Under the pieces are notes generated by a model. The model searched no databases and was not told where the DNA came from. It saw only the letters and a list, made by a program, of their open reading frames with translations. From NCBI GenBank assembly GCA_050251775.1, contig JBFWMD010000078.1, positions 1 through 16,779 of the forward strand: DNA of 16,779 nt, in the 5' to 3' direction. Shown here in pieces: positions 1 to 6,492 of this stretch (its first letter is position 1; the number at the start of each line of letters is the position of its first letter). Made by a program: the position numbers and the translations under genes. Source of the DNA: Paucidesulfovibrio sp050251775 (GTDB taxonomy: Bacteria; Desulfobacterota; Desulfovibrionia; Desulfovibrionales; Desulfovibrionaceae).

Positions 1-1
1 C

Positions 2-442
2 GCCAGCCACGAGTCCGACCCTCAGCTCAACATGGCCGTGGAAAAGACTCGCCAGAAGGCCGACGTGGTGCTCAACGCGGACAATATCCATATCACCGCG
101 TACGAAGAGTCCCCGGACATGTACGCCACCATTGAGTCCGTGGTGGACAAGCTTGAGGCCCAACTGCGCAAGATTCGCGAGAAGATGAAGGACAGGCGTC
201 GCAAGGCCATGACCCGGGATGTGCGCACGGAGTATTTCTCGCTTTCCGAAGCGGGGTCCGCTCCGACCATCACCGGCACGGACAATTACGAACCCAAGCC
301 CATGTCCGTTGAAGAAGCGGCCATGCAGCTTGATTCGCTCCAGTTCGAGTTCCTCGTGTTTCGCAACGCGGAAACCGAGGGGGTCAACGTTATCTACCGC
401 CGCAAGGACGGCGACTACGGATTGATCGATCCTGGAAATTAA
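2..442 (+). CDS. hpf: Ribosome hibernation promoting factor, long form, 5'-truncated by the window
   Basis: The frame is open from the first bases of the window, so the true start lies upstream and about 146 residues are visible. The first part (around RQKADVVLNADNIHITAYEE and DMYATIESVVDKLEAQLRK) matches the C-terminal half of the HPF/YfiA beta-alpha domain, which binds the 30S decoding region. After a linker comes the extra C-terminal domain of long-form HPF, from about PKPMSVEEAAMQLDSLQFEF to the end. In the family this domain dimerises 70S ribosomes into 100S particles. It leads an operon with ptsN 1 nt downstream; the hpf-ptsN-rapZ order is common in proteobacteria, usually behind rpoN. 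Family assignment is secure. Only the N-terminus and promoter are missing. Confidence 0.93.
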   Translation, partial: ASHESDPQLNMAVEKTRQKADVVLNADNIHITAYEESPDMYATIESVVDKLEAQLRKIREKMKDRRRKAMTRDVRTEYFSLSEAGSAPTITGTDNYEPKPMSVEEAAMQLDSLQFEFLVFRNAETEGVNVIYRRKDGDYGLIDPGN

Positions 443-443
443 C

Positions 444-893
444 ATGAGATTAGGCGAGTACCTTGATTCTGATCTGATATTGCCGGAGTTGACCTCCGCC
501 ACCAAGGCGGAGGTCCTCCGGGAAATCGTGGACGCCGTGAGCGCCAAGATCCCCGAAATGGACGCGGAGGAGGCCCTCCGCGTCCTTCTTGACCGTGAGA
601 GCCTCGGTTCCACAGGCATCGGGGACGGCATCGCCATCCCCCACGGCAAACTCGAATCCCTGGACCGCATCGTCGTGGCCGTGGCCCGCAGCAGCAAGGG
701 GGTGGATTTCGAGGCGCTTGACCACGCCCCGTGCCGGATCATCTTCCTGGTGATCGCCCCGGAGCAGGTGGCCGGACTGCATTTGCGCATCCTTGCGCAC
801 ATTTCAAGATTGCTCAAGGACCCAGAATTCCGAAAGAATTTTCTTGAGGCGGACGGAGTCGAAGGGCTCCAGCAACTCCTCCAGGGAACTTAG
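444..893 (+). CDS. ptsN: Nitrogen-type PTS EIIA protein (PtsN)
   Basis: The product is 149 residues, the normal length for a single EIIA-Ntr/fructose-type domain. The phosphorylatable histidine lies in GIAIPHGK at about residue 67. The preceding DRESLGSTGIGDG and later HLRILAHISRLLKD segments are also typical. PtsN accepts phosphate from the NPr/EI-Ntr relay and acts as a cytoplasmic regulator (potassium transport and sigma-54-linked functions in other proteobacteria) rather than in sugar uptake. Its ATG follows the hpf stop by 1 nt without a strong RBS, suggesting translational coupling. The stop (891-893) abuts the rapZ ribosome binding site. No cognate kinase gene is in the window. Confidence 0.94.
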   Translation: MRLGEYLDSDLILPELTSATKAEVLREIVDAVSAKIPEMDAEEALRVLLDRESLGSTGIGDGIAIPHGKLESLDRIVVAVARSSKGVDFEALDHAPCRIIFLVIAPEQVAGLHLRILAHISRLLKDPEFRKNFLEADGVEGLQQLLQGT

Positions 894-898
894 GAAGG
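892..898 (+). promoter_or_regulatory. Ribosome binding site that fixes the rapZ TTG start
   Basis: AGGAAGG overlaps the ptsN stop codon and lies 8 nt before TTG at 907. The nearby ATG at 900 is in another frame, and the ATG at 793 would place about 38 non-conserved residues inside ptsN. The RBS and family length both favour TTG 907. Confidence 0.7.
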
Positions 899-906
899 CA
901 TGCTGC

Positions 907-1788
907 TTGAAGAAGAACGTTTCCTTCCCCGTCATCGTGGTTTCCGGCCTGTCCGGGGCCGGGAAGAGCACGGCTCTCAACGTCTTTGAGGATCTCGGTT
1001 TTTTCTGTGTCGATGGACTGCCCGCGGGCATGCTGCCCAAGATGGTGGAACTGTTTCGCGGCATGGACAAGAACTACCGGGGTCTTGCCCTGGGCATGGA
1101 TCTGCGGCAGGTGGACTTCGTGGAGGAGTGGGAACACGCCTCCCGCGAGTTCGGTTCCATGGGCGTCAAGGTCCAGGTCGTCTTTCTGGAAACCCGGCAG
1201 GACAAGCTGCTGACGCGCTATGCCACCACACGGCGACTGCACCCCTTGGAAAGTAATGCGCTCGGACTGGAGCAGGCCCTGGAAAAGGAGCGTCAGCTTC
1301 TTGCGCCGATCCGCGCTGGGGCCGATCTGGTCATCGACACCACCGGGTATTCCATCCACGACCTCCGGCGCGTGATTCAGGAGAAGTGGACCGCCCTGGA
1401 GGACTCCGGTTCCCGGATGCGCGTTCATCTGCTGAGTTTCGGCTTCAAATACGGAGTGCCCATAGACGCCGATCTGGTTTTCGATCTTCGCTTCTTGCCA
1501 AATCCTTATTTTGATGAGAAACTACGGCCTCTTTCGGGCAAGGATCCGGAGATAGCGGAGTACGTTCTCGAAAGTGAACTCGGACGCTCCTTCAAGGAGC
1601 GGTTTGTGGATTTCCTCTGTTATCTCCTGCCGCTCTATGCGCAGGAGGGCCGCTATCGGGTCACTGTGGGGCTCGGTTGCACAGGCGGTCGGCATCGTTC
1701 GGTCTCCACAGGGGAAATGCTCAACAGAGTGCTCAAGAAGGCCGGGTATTCCGTAACTCTTGAACACCGTCACTACGAACTCGGATAG
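907..1788 (+). CDS. rapZ: RNase adapter protein RapZ (YvcJ family nucleotide-binding protein)
   Basis: From the TTG start the product is 293 residues, close to the usual 284-295. The N-terminal P-loop domain has Walker A GLSGAGKS at residues 14-21, followed by the family block ALNVFEDLGFFCVDGLPAG. The C-terminal domain shows FGFKYGVPIDADLVFDLRFL, NPYF and the signature GCTGGRHRSV near the end. In Enterobacteria RapZ binds small RNAs that control GlmS and delivers them to RNase E. In other bacteria it is an NTP-binding regulator. Its exact target here cannot be inferred. It lies between ptsN and the mannose-type EIIA gene, which starts 2 nt after its stop. Confidence 0.93.
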   Translation: MKKNVSFPVIVVSGLSGAGKSTALNVFEDLGFFCVDGLPAGMLPKMVELFRGMDKNYRGLALGMDLRQVDFVEEWEHASREFGSMGVKVQVVFLETRQDKLLTRYATTRRLHPLESNALGLEQALEKERQLLAPIRAGADLVIDTTGYSIHDLRRVIQEKWTALEDSGSRMRVHLLSFGFKYGVPIDADLVFDLRFLPNPYFDEKLRPLSGKDPEIAEYVLESELGRSFKERFVDFLCYLLPLYAQEGRYRVTVGLGCTGGRHRSVSTGEMLNRVLKKAGYSVTLEHRHYELG

Positions 1789-1790
1789 TC

Positions 1791-2243
1791 ATGTCGAAAA
1801 CACAGCAAGAGCAGCTTGTCGGGGTGGTGTTGGTAACCCATGGCTCGTTCGGGGCAAGCCTGCTGGAGGCCGCCGAACTTGTTGTCGGGCCGCAGGAAAA
1901 CATCCAGGCCGTCAGCGTTCCGCAGAGCGCCGCTGTGGACGAACTGGTCGTCTCCATTCGCGAGGCGGTCGAAAAGTGCAACAGGGGCGCGGGGGTGCTG
2001 GTGCTGACCGACCTGTTCGGCGGAACCCCCACAACTCTCAGCCTCTCGTTGCTCAAGTCCTATGCGCTGGAAGTCATTTCCGGCGTGAACATGCCTATGG
2101 TGGTCAAGGCCATCCAATCCCGCGACCTGCCCCTGGCGGAATTGGCGTCCCAGGTCAAGAGCGCCGGTCGGCAGGGCATCGTGGTCGCCGGGGAAATGCT
2201 TACGCGCCGGGCCGCCGGACCGCGCACGGGGAACGGATCATGA
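1791..2243 (+). CDS. PTS mannose-family EIIA protein
   Basis: The product is 150 residues and is a single EIIA-Man domain. It begins LVGVVLVTHGSFG, with the phosphorylated His at residue 17, and has the family signature DLFGGTP at residues 74-80. It would take phosphate from HPr and pass it to the EIIB encoded next. The C-terminal ~15 residues (after AGEMLTRR) are Gly/Ala/Arg-rich and look non-conserved. The stop overlaps the EIIB start (ATGA, 4 nt), which indicates translational coupling. Association with ptsN and rapZ rather than with a sugar-catabolic gene suggests a regulatory PTS branch; this is inference. Confidence 0.92.
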   Translation: MSKTQQEQLVGVVLVTHGSFGASLLEAAELVVGPQENIQAVSVPQSAAVDELVVSIREAVEKCNRGAGVLVLTDLFGGTPTTLSLSLLKSYALEVISGVNMPMVVKAIQSRDLPLAELASQVKSAGRQGIVVAGEMLTRRAAGPRTGNGS

Positions 2244-2707
2244 ATTGGGTGCGGGTGGACAACAGGCTCGTCCACGGCCAGGTTGTGGAAACTTGGTTGC
2301 CCTACACCGGGGCCACGTCCATCATTGTGGCCAACGATCATGTCGCCGAAGATGTCCTCACCCAGCAGATCATGTCCCTGGCCATTCCCCAGACCACGTA
2401 CACCTCTTTTGTAACCGTGTGCGACCTCCTGCACCTCCAGCAGACTTCCATGTGGACTTCGAGCCAGTCTTCGACCCTGGTGCTGTTTTCCAATTGCGAA
2501 GACGCGCGGCGAGCCTACCAGTGCGGGTTTTGCTTCTCGGCCATCAACATTGGCAACATTCATTACTCACCGGGAAAGCGGCAGCTTTCCCCAAGTGTGG
2601 CCATCAACGACCAGGAGGAGGACTGTTTGCGTTTCTTCCTGGAAAGCAAGGTCAAGCTTGATTTCCGATGCGTTCCCAATGATCCGGTGCAAGTGAGGTT
2701 CGGATGA
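2240..2707 (+). CDS. PTS mannose/sorbose-family EIIB protein
   Basis: The product is 155 residues, normal for a stand-alone EIIB of the mannose family. It opens MNWVRVDNRLVHGQVVETW, where H12 in RLVHGQ is the expected phosphocysteine-equivalent phospho-His of this family. The later VANDHVAEDVLTQQIM, FSNCEDARRAYQCGF and INIGNIHY segments match the EIIB fold. It receives phosphate from the adjacent EIIA. ATG 2240 is chosen because it overlaps the EIIA stop and begins the conserved N-terminus; the frame stays open further upstream but only as antiphase of EIIA. Its stop overlaps the ATG of EIIC in the same ATGA arrangement. Confidence 0.93.
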   Translation: MNWVRVDNRLVHGQVVETWLPYTGATSIIVANDHVAEDVLTQQIMSLAIPQTTYTSFVTVCDLLHLQQTSMWTSSQSSTLVLFSNCEDARRAYQCGFCFSAINIGNIHYSPGKRQLSPSVAINDQEEDCLRFFLESKVKLDFRCVPNDPVQVRFG

Positions 2708-3401
2708 TGGACATCTCCGCTCTTGCGTGGTTCGCGCTGATCGGTTTTTTTTTGCGCTCTTCTCCCTCTTCCGCTTTTCGCTGAGCATCGGCCTGCTTGA
2801 ACGGCCGCTGTTCATCGGCCTGCTTTGGGCTCTGGTTACGGGCGATTACGAAATCTGCCTCAAAATCGCAATTTTTTTCGAACTGGCCTGGCTGGACATC
2901 ATCCCGGCCGGAACCTACATCCCCCCGCATCTGGGCGCGGCCATGTTCACGGCCCTGGCTTTGACGAGTCTGCATGGTCTGACCGATACTGGGCAGATCA
3001 CTCTGGTCATGGCTGCGGGAATTCCCATGGCCTGGCTCGGCACGCGTCTGGAGGCCCGGCAGCGGACCTTTCAACGCCGGTGTCACACACAGGCCTTGCA
3101 GTGGGCCAGAAACGTGAACGCTGGGCCGTTTCCGGAGCGGATCGTCTATTCCGCACTGTTGCGAAATTTTCTCACCTCCTGGATATTTTTTTTCGTGTCC
3201 ATGCTGGTGCTGGACATGCTCCTGGGCCTCTTGCTCCACAATCTCGGCACGCTGCTTGATCAGATGCACGTGGACTGGCCGCATCTCTGGCTCGCCGCGA
3301 GCCTCGGCGGACTGCTCGCCCTGCGCATCCGGCGGGCCTATGCCGTGTTTTTCAGCGGGGCGGCTTTGGCCGGTCTGGTCATGATAATCCAGGCTCTATG
3401 A
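2704..3401 (+). CDS. PTS mannose-family EIIC membrane protein, frame interrupted at a T9 run
   Basis: ATG 2704 overlaps the EIIB stop and encodes MMDISALAWFALIGFF, but this frame stops about 20 codons later. From 2745 the conserved protein continues in the -1 frame (ALFSLFRFSLSIGLLERPLF and onward) to TGA 3399-3401. Joining the two needs one extra T or a -1 shift at the nine T at 2745-2753, and gives about 232 residues with an N-terminal helix. The body has the EIIC features RPLFIG, TGDYE, a Pro/Gly-rich re-entrant segment (IIPAGTYIPPHLGAAMF) and several hydrophobic helices. Alternatively, translation could start at GTG 2727 (224 residues), but that loses the coupled start and half of helix 1. 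No EIID gene follows. The cause (sequence error, mutation or slippage) is open. Confidence 0.82.
2745..2755 (+). other. T9 homopolymer and slippery T-TTT-TTG at the EIIC frame junction
   Basis: Nine T are followed by GC. In the ATG frame the codons read GGT TTT TTT TTG, so T TTT TTG fits the X-XXY-YYZ slippery heptamer for -1 ribosomal shifting. A run of nine T also permits transcriptional slippage. A small hairpin (arms 2789-2793 and 2803-2807) lies about 35 nt downstream, too far for a classic stimulator. Confidence 0.5.
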
Positions 3402-3440
3402 CTTGGCAGACGAATGAGCTTGTGATACTCCGAACAAGCT
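3394..3440 (+). repeat. Imperfect 47-nt direct repeat, copy 1
   Basis: This pairs with 3535-3581 at a constant offset of 141 nt; I count about 35 of 47 identical positions. Conserved blocks are CTCTrTGACTTGGCAG, then TTGTGATA, then GAACAA. The copy begins in the last codons of EIIC and includes its stop. Conserved spacing of the blocks suggests a binding site or promoter element rather than a random duplication. Confidence 0.7.
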
Positions 3441-3446
3441 GATTCG
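3411..3446 (+). repeat. Imperfect inverted repeat (13-bp arms) just after EIIC
   Basis: CGAATGAGCTTGT and ACAAGCTGATTCG flank a 10-nt centre and match at 12 of 13 positions. It begins 10 nt after the EIIC stop. No T-tract follows, so it is not a clear intrinsic terminator. It could be an mRNA-stabilising hairpin or an operator. The inner TTGT-N10-ACAA is retained in repeat copy 2 (TTGT 3561-3564, ACAA 3575-3578), but the outer arms are not. Confidence 0.6.
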
Positions 3447-3534
3447 GTCACCAGTGGGACAGTCGATCAGGGCGCAAAAATGTATGGTGATATTTCAACC
3501 AGTTCACACATTCAGGCTCCCCTGTCCATGCCCA

Positions 3535-3581
3535 CTCTGTGACTTGGCAGCCCGGTGACTTTGTGATATCTGGAACAACCT
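3535..3581 (+). repeat. Imperfect 47-nt direct repeat, copy 2
   Basis: This is the partner of 3394-3440 with the same block order and spacing. It ends 44 nt before the ppaC start, a reasonable place for a promoter or operator. Confidence 0.7.
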
Positions 3582-3610
3582 AAGCTTTTGGCACGCATTG
3601 AACCACTCAT

Positions 3611-3616
3611 AGGAGG
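3611..3616 (+). promoter_or_regulatory. Strong ribosome binding site of ppaC
   Basis: Perfect AGGAGG, 9 nt before ATG 3626. With the strongly biased codon use of ppaC it indicates high expression. Confidence 0.85.
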
Positions 3617-3625
3617 ATCAACATT

Positions 3626-4549
3626 ATGGCTATTCTTGTTGTTGGACACAAAAACCCTGATACCGATACCGTTGCTTCCGCCGTTGCCGCCGCCGACCTG
3701 TATTCCAAACGCGGCATGGAAGCCAAGCCCGTGACCCAGGGCGAGATCGCCCCAGAGACCAAGTTCGTCCTGGACAAGTTCGGCATCAAGGCTCCCGAGA
3801 TCGTCACGGACGCCACCGGCCAGAAGATCATTCTGGTGGACCACACCGACATCTCCCAGACCATCGACAATCTGGCCAAGGGTGAACTCCTGGCCGTGGT
3901 CGACCACCACAAGCTGGGCGATGTGACCACCTCCAACCCCCTGGAAATGTGGGTTTGGCCCGTGGGATGCACCGGAACCGTGCTGAAGTCCATGTACGAC
4001 TTCTACGGCATCGAGATCCCGGCCAACATCGCCGGCATCCTCCTGTGTGCCATTCTCTCCGACACCGTCATGTTCAAGTCCGTGACCACCACCGATCAGG
4101 ACAAGAAGGCCGTCGAGGCCCTGGCCAAGGCCGCTGGCGTCAAGGATGTCATGGCTCTGGGCATGGAAATGTTCAAGGTCAAGTCCGCTGTTGACGGCGC
4201 CTCCCCGAACGAGCTGGTTTTCCGCGACTTCAAGGACTTCGATATGTCCGGCAACACCGTTGGCATCGGCCAGCTGGAAGTGGTGGACCTGTCCATGCTC
4301 GACGCACACAAGGCCGCTCTCCAGGCCGAGATTGAAAAGGTCAAGGGCGAGAAGGGCCGTCACTCCGTGTTCCTGCTGCTCACCGACATCATGAAGGAAG
4401 GCTCCGAGATGCTGATCGCTTCCGACGACGCTTCCGTGGTCGAGAAGGCCTTTGGCGTGAAGCCCGATGGCAAGTCCGTCTGGCTGCCCGGTGTCATGAG
4501 CCGCAAGAAGCAGGTCGCCCCGAACTTCATCAAGGCCTTCGAAGGCTAG
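3626..4549 (+). CDS. ppaC: Manganese-dependent inorganic pyrophosphatase (family II)
   Basis: The product is 307 residues, typical for the minimal family II enzyme without CBS inserts. The metal-binding motif GHKNPDTD is at residues 7-14. A second Asp-His pair lies at about 72-73 and the DHH signature (VVDHHKLGD) at 93-95. The C-terminal SRKKQVAP at about 292-299 binds the substrate. It hydrolyses pyrophosphate to two phosphates in the cytoplasm. In sulfate reducers this pulls sulfate activation by ATP sulfurylase, which releases pyrophosphate. Codon use is strongly biased towards GCC, AAG, CTG, GTC and ACC, which with the perfect RBS and its own terminator suggests an abundant, separately transcribed enzyme. 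Confidence 0.97.
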   Translation: MAILVVGHKNPDTDTVASAVAAADLYSKRGMEAKPVTQGEIAPETKFVLDKFGIKAPEIVTDATGQKIILVDHTDISQTIDNLAKGELLAVVDHHKLGDVTTSNPLEMWVWPVGCTGTVLKSMYDFYGIEIPANIAGILLCAILSDTVMFKSVTTTDQDKKAVEALAKAAGVKDVMALGMEMFKVKSAVDGASPNELVFRDFKDFDMSGNTVGIGQLEVVDLSMLDAHKAALQAEIEKVKGEKGRHSVFLLLTDIMKEGSEMLIASDDASVVEKAFGVKPDGKSVWLPGVMSRKKQVAPNFIKAFEG

Positions 4550-4571
4550 CCGTTCGGTTTCCAAGATACGT

Positions 4572-4605
4572 AAGCCCCGGTCGCTGTCGCGACCGGGGCT
4601 TTTTC
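4572..4605 (+). terminator. Rho-independent terminator of ppaC
   Basis: An 11-bp GC-rich stem (GCCCCGGTCGC at 4574-4584, GCGACCGGGGC at 4589-4599) with a TGTC loop, extended by two A-T pairs, is followed by a T-run. It lies between ppaC and the convergent ATPase gene. Minus-strand termination is possible but its T-tract is poor. Confidence 0.95.
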
Positions 4606-4633
4606 ATGTTTTTTAGGATTGCCCGAAATCAGC

Positions 4634-5299
4634 TCAGCCGCAAACCTGACCATCTGCCAATTCAATGGTCCGGCTTCCCCGTTTAGCATATTCCTGGTCG
4701 TGTGTGACCATGACCACGGTCAGTCCGTCACGGTTGAGTTCCTGGAGAAGATCCATGACGCTTTCCCCCGTCTCGCGATCCAGACTGCCCGTGGGTTCGT
4801 CCGCAAAGAGGATGCGCGAATCCTTGACCAGAGCCCTGGCAATGGCGGCCCGCTGCTGCTCGCCACCGGAAAGCTCACCCGGAAGCCGGTTTTCCTTGCC
4901 GCCGAGCCCGACCCGTTCCAGGCAGCTTCTGGCTTTGCGAAGAGCCGAACCCGGCACGGGACGAAAGCCATTCATGTAGGGAAGCAGGGCATTCTCTTCG
5001 GCAGTGAGGTAGGGCATGAGGTGGTGGAACTGGAAGATGACCGAAAAGTCGGCATGGCGCAGCAGGTTGAGTCCGTCTGCACCCAGCTTTGTCACATCTT
5101 TCCCTTGGTAAAGCAGGCTGCCCGAATCCGGCGCGAGCAGCGAGGAAAGCACCGCGAGCAGCGTGGACTTCCCGGACCCGGACCGCCCCACCACGGAGAC
5201 GAATTCCCCCTGGTCGATGCACAGGCTCACGGATTGCAACGCGGGAAGCGCGCCAGGAGCCTTGCTGAACTGTTTCTGAATACCGATTGCTTGGAGCAT
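4634..5299 (-). CDS. ABC transporter ATP-binding protein, MacB/LolD type
   Basis: The product is 221 residues, the standard length of a MacB/LolD-class ATPase. It has Walker A GRSGSGKST (38-46), Q-loop Q90 in IFQFHHL, signature LSGGEQQR (143-150), Walker B ILFADE (163-168) and H-loop VTHD (H200). These enzymes energise FtsX/MacB-fold permeases that do mechanical work in the periplasm or extract lipoproteins, rather than import small solutes. The ATG follows the permease stop by 8 nt, and its TAGGAGG RBS includes the permease stop codon. It is the last gene of a minus-strand operon with a DUF2318 protein, which suggests a metal-related role; the substrate is unknown. Confidence 0.93.
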   Translation of the reverse strand: MLQAIGIQKQFSKAPGALPALQSVSLCIDQGEFVSVVGRSGSGKSTLLAVLSSLLAPDSGSLLYQGKDVTKLGADGLNLLRHADFSVIFQFHHLMPYLTAEENALLPYMNGFRPVPGSALRKARSCLERVGLGGKENRLPGELSGGEQQRAAIARALVKDSRILFADEPTGSLDRETGESVMDLLQELNRDGLTVVMVTHDQEYAKRGSRTIELADGQVCG

Positions 5300-5307
5300 G
5301 ATTCCTC

Positions 5308-6483
5308 CTACAGAGCCGAAAGTGCGTCGTACGGGAGCACTCTGGATGCCTTGACCGCAGGAATGGAGGCCGAAATCGTGGAAACCAGAGCCGCCACAAG
5401 AACAACGAGAGCCAAATGGCCGAGATGAAACGGCAAGGCGCTTTTGCCTGCGTTCTCCAGCACGTCGATGACCCTGCCGGCCACGAGCCAGCCGAAAACG
5501 TAGCCCGCGATCCCGGCGCCCAGGCCGATGAACAGCGCTTCCAGGCTGAAGATCGTGAAGACGTCGGCATTGGAGTAACCAAGGGAGCGCAGGATTCCGA
5601 TCTCCTTGCGGCGTTCATTCACCGAGGAGAGCATGGACAGACCAACCATGGCGCAGGCTGTGAGCAAAATGACCAGACTCACTGCCAACCCCAGCCGTTG
5701 CACGAATTCCACGGAGTACATGCGCTGCTTGACCACGTTTTTCAGCGCCATGACTTCGGTTCCAGGCATGGCCGCACTGATTTCCGCCACGATGTCGTCG
5801 ATGGGGCAGCCGGAGCAGAGCGCGGCCACTTCCATAAAACTGATGCGTCCCGGTTGCGCGGTGAGTTTCTGTAATTCTCTGATATCCGTGAAGAGCACCT
5901 TGTCGTCGTCGGAACCAGTGGCATGCAAAACCCCGCTTACGCGGGATGTCTTGCCGAAAAGAGCCAGAGTGTCGCCCGGTTGCACGCCCAGGCCTTGGGC
6001 AACCCGGGAACCGACGAGCAGTTCCGACTTGTTCTGCGGGTAGGCTCCGTTTACGGCCCAGAATCCTTTGAGTTGTATTTCATCCTGCCAACGCACGCCG
6101 ACTACACCGACCCCGATCCGGGCGTTCTGGCCGGTCGTCTCGGTCATAACCACGAGTTTCGGGGCCATTGCGCTGATCCGTTCTTTGAGCGTTATGGATT
6201 GAATCGCAGCATCAAGTTGCGCCAACGGCAGATTTCGTTCGCCAAAGGGCAGGTCGCCCAGCTGGAACCCCCCATAGCTGACAGTAAGCGTATCGGTTTT
6301 CGGTGTGATAAGAATATTTGCCCCAAAAGCCAGGAGTTTTTGCTCCAGACTTTCTCCGACCCGGTCGGAAACATAGACCAGGGCGATGACGGCGCCGAGC
6401 CCAAGGGCGAAGACCCCGAACAGCAGTCCGGCTCGCAGTGGCTTTCGACGCAGATTTCGCAGAGGTATGGTTAGAATGTTCAT
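5308..6483 (-). CDS. FtsX/MacB-type ABC transporter permease
   Basis: The product is 391 residues with the four-helix MacB/FtsX plan. TM1 is at about 18-39. A periplasmic MacB-like domain spans about 40-260, and TM2-TM4 are near 264-286, 311-336 and 355-376. The conserved VNERRKEIGILRSLGYS lies at about 288-304 and SIPAVKASRVLPYDAL at the C-terminus. Unusually, the periplasmic domain has a CSGC motif at 223-226, absent from ordinary MacB or LolC/E as I know them. This suggests a redox or metal interaction with the DUF2318 protein encoded upstream. It should work as a homodimer with the adjacent ATPase. Start ATG 6483 has a GGGGAAAGC RBS region and lies 9 nt after the DUF2318 stop. Confidence 0.92.
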   Translation of the reverse strand: MNILTIPLRNLRRKPLRAGLLFGVFALGLGAVIALVYVSDRVGESLEQKLLAFGANILITPKTDTLTVSYGGFQLGDLPFGERNLPLAQLDAAIQSITLKERISAMAPKLVVMTETTGQNARIGVGVVGVRWQDEIQLKGFWAVNGAYPQNKSELLVGSRVAQGLGVQPGDTLALFGKTSRVSGVLHATGSDDDKVLFTDIRELQKLTAQPGRISFMEVAALCSGCPIDDIVAEISAAMPGTEVMALKNVVKQRMYSVEFVQRLGLAVSLVILLTACAMVGLSMLSSVNERRKEIGILRSLGYSNADVFTIFSLEALFIGLGAGIAGYVFGWLVAGRVIDVLENAGKSALPFHLGHLALVVLVAALVSTISASIPAVKASRVLPYDALSAL

Positions 6484-6492
6484 CGCTTTCCC

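Larger units (their letters stand above)
3402..3625. other. 224-nt intergenic region between EIIC and ppaC
   Basis: No coding potential is seen. It contains most of repeat copy 1, a 36-nt inverted repeat (3411-3446), an AT-richer middle, repeat copy 2 (3535-3581) and the ppaC RBS. The TTGGCA in copy 2 (3544-3549) resembles a -35 box. A -10 is unclear: GATATC sits at 15 bp spacing and TATCTG at 17 bp. The ppaC promoter is probably here, but I cannot fix it. Confidence 0.6.

Noticed and set aside
793..906. N-terminal extension of RapZ from ATG 793
   Set aside because: It lies within ptsN in another frame, is not RapZ-like, and TTG 907 has a good RBS.
2789..2807. Hairpin as the stimulator of -1 frameshifting in EIIC
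   Set aside because: It has only five pairs and lies about 35 nt after the slippery site, beyond the usual spacing.
3590..3610. Possible sigma-54 promoter (TTGGCACG) before ppaC
   Set aside because: The -12 GC element is missing at the required spacing.
3512..4564. 350-residue minus-strand open frame opposite ppaC
   Set aside because: It is rich in Gly, His and Val as expected from complementing a biased gene. ppaC is unmistakable on the other strand.
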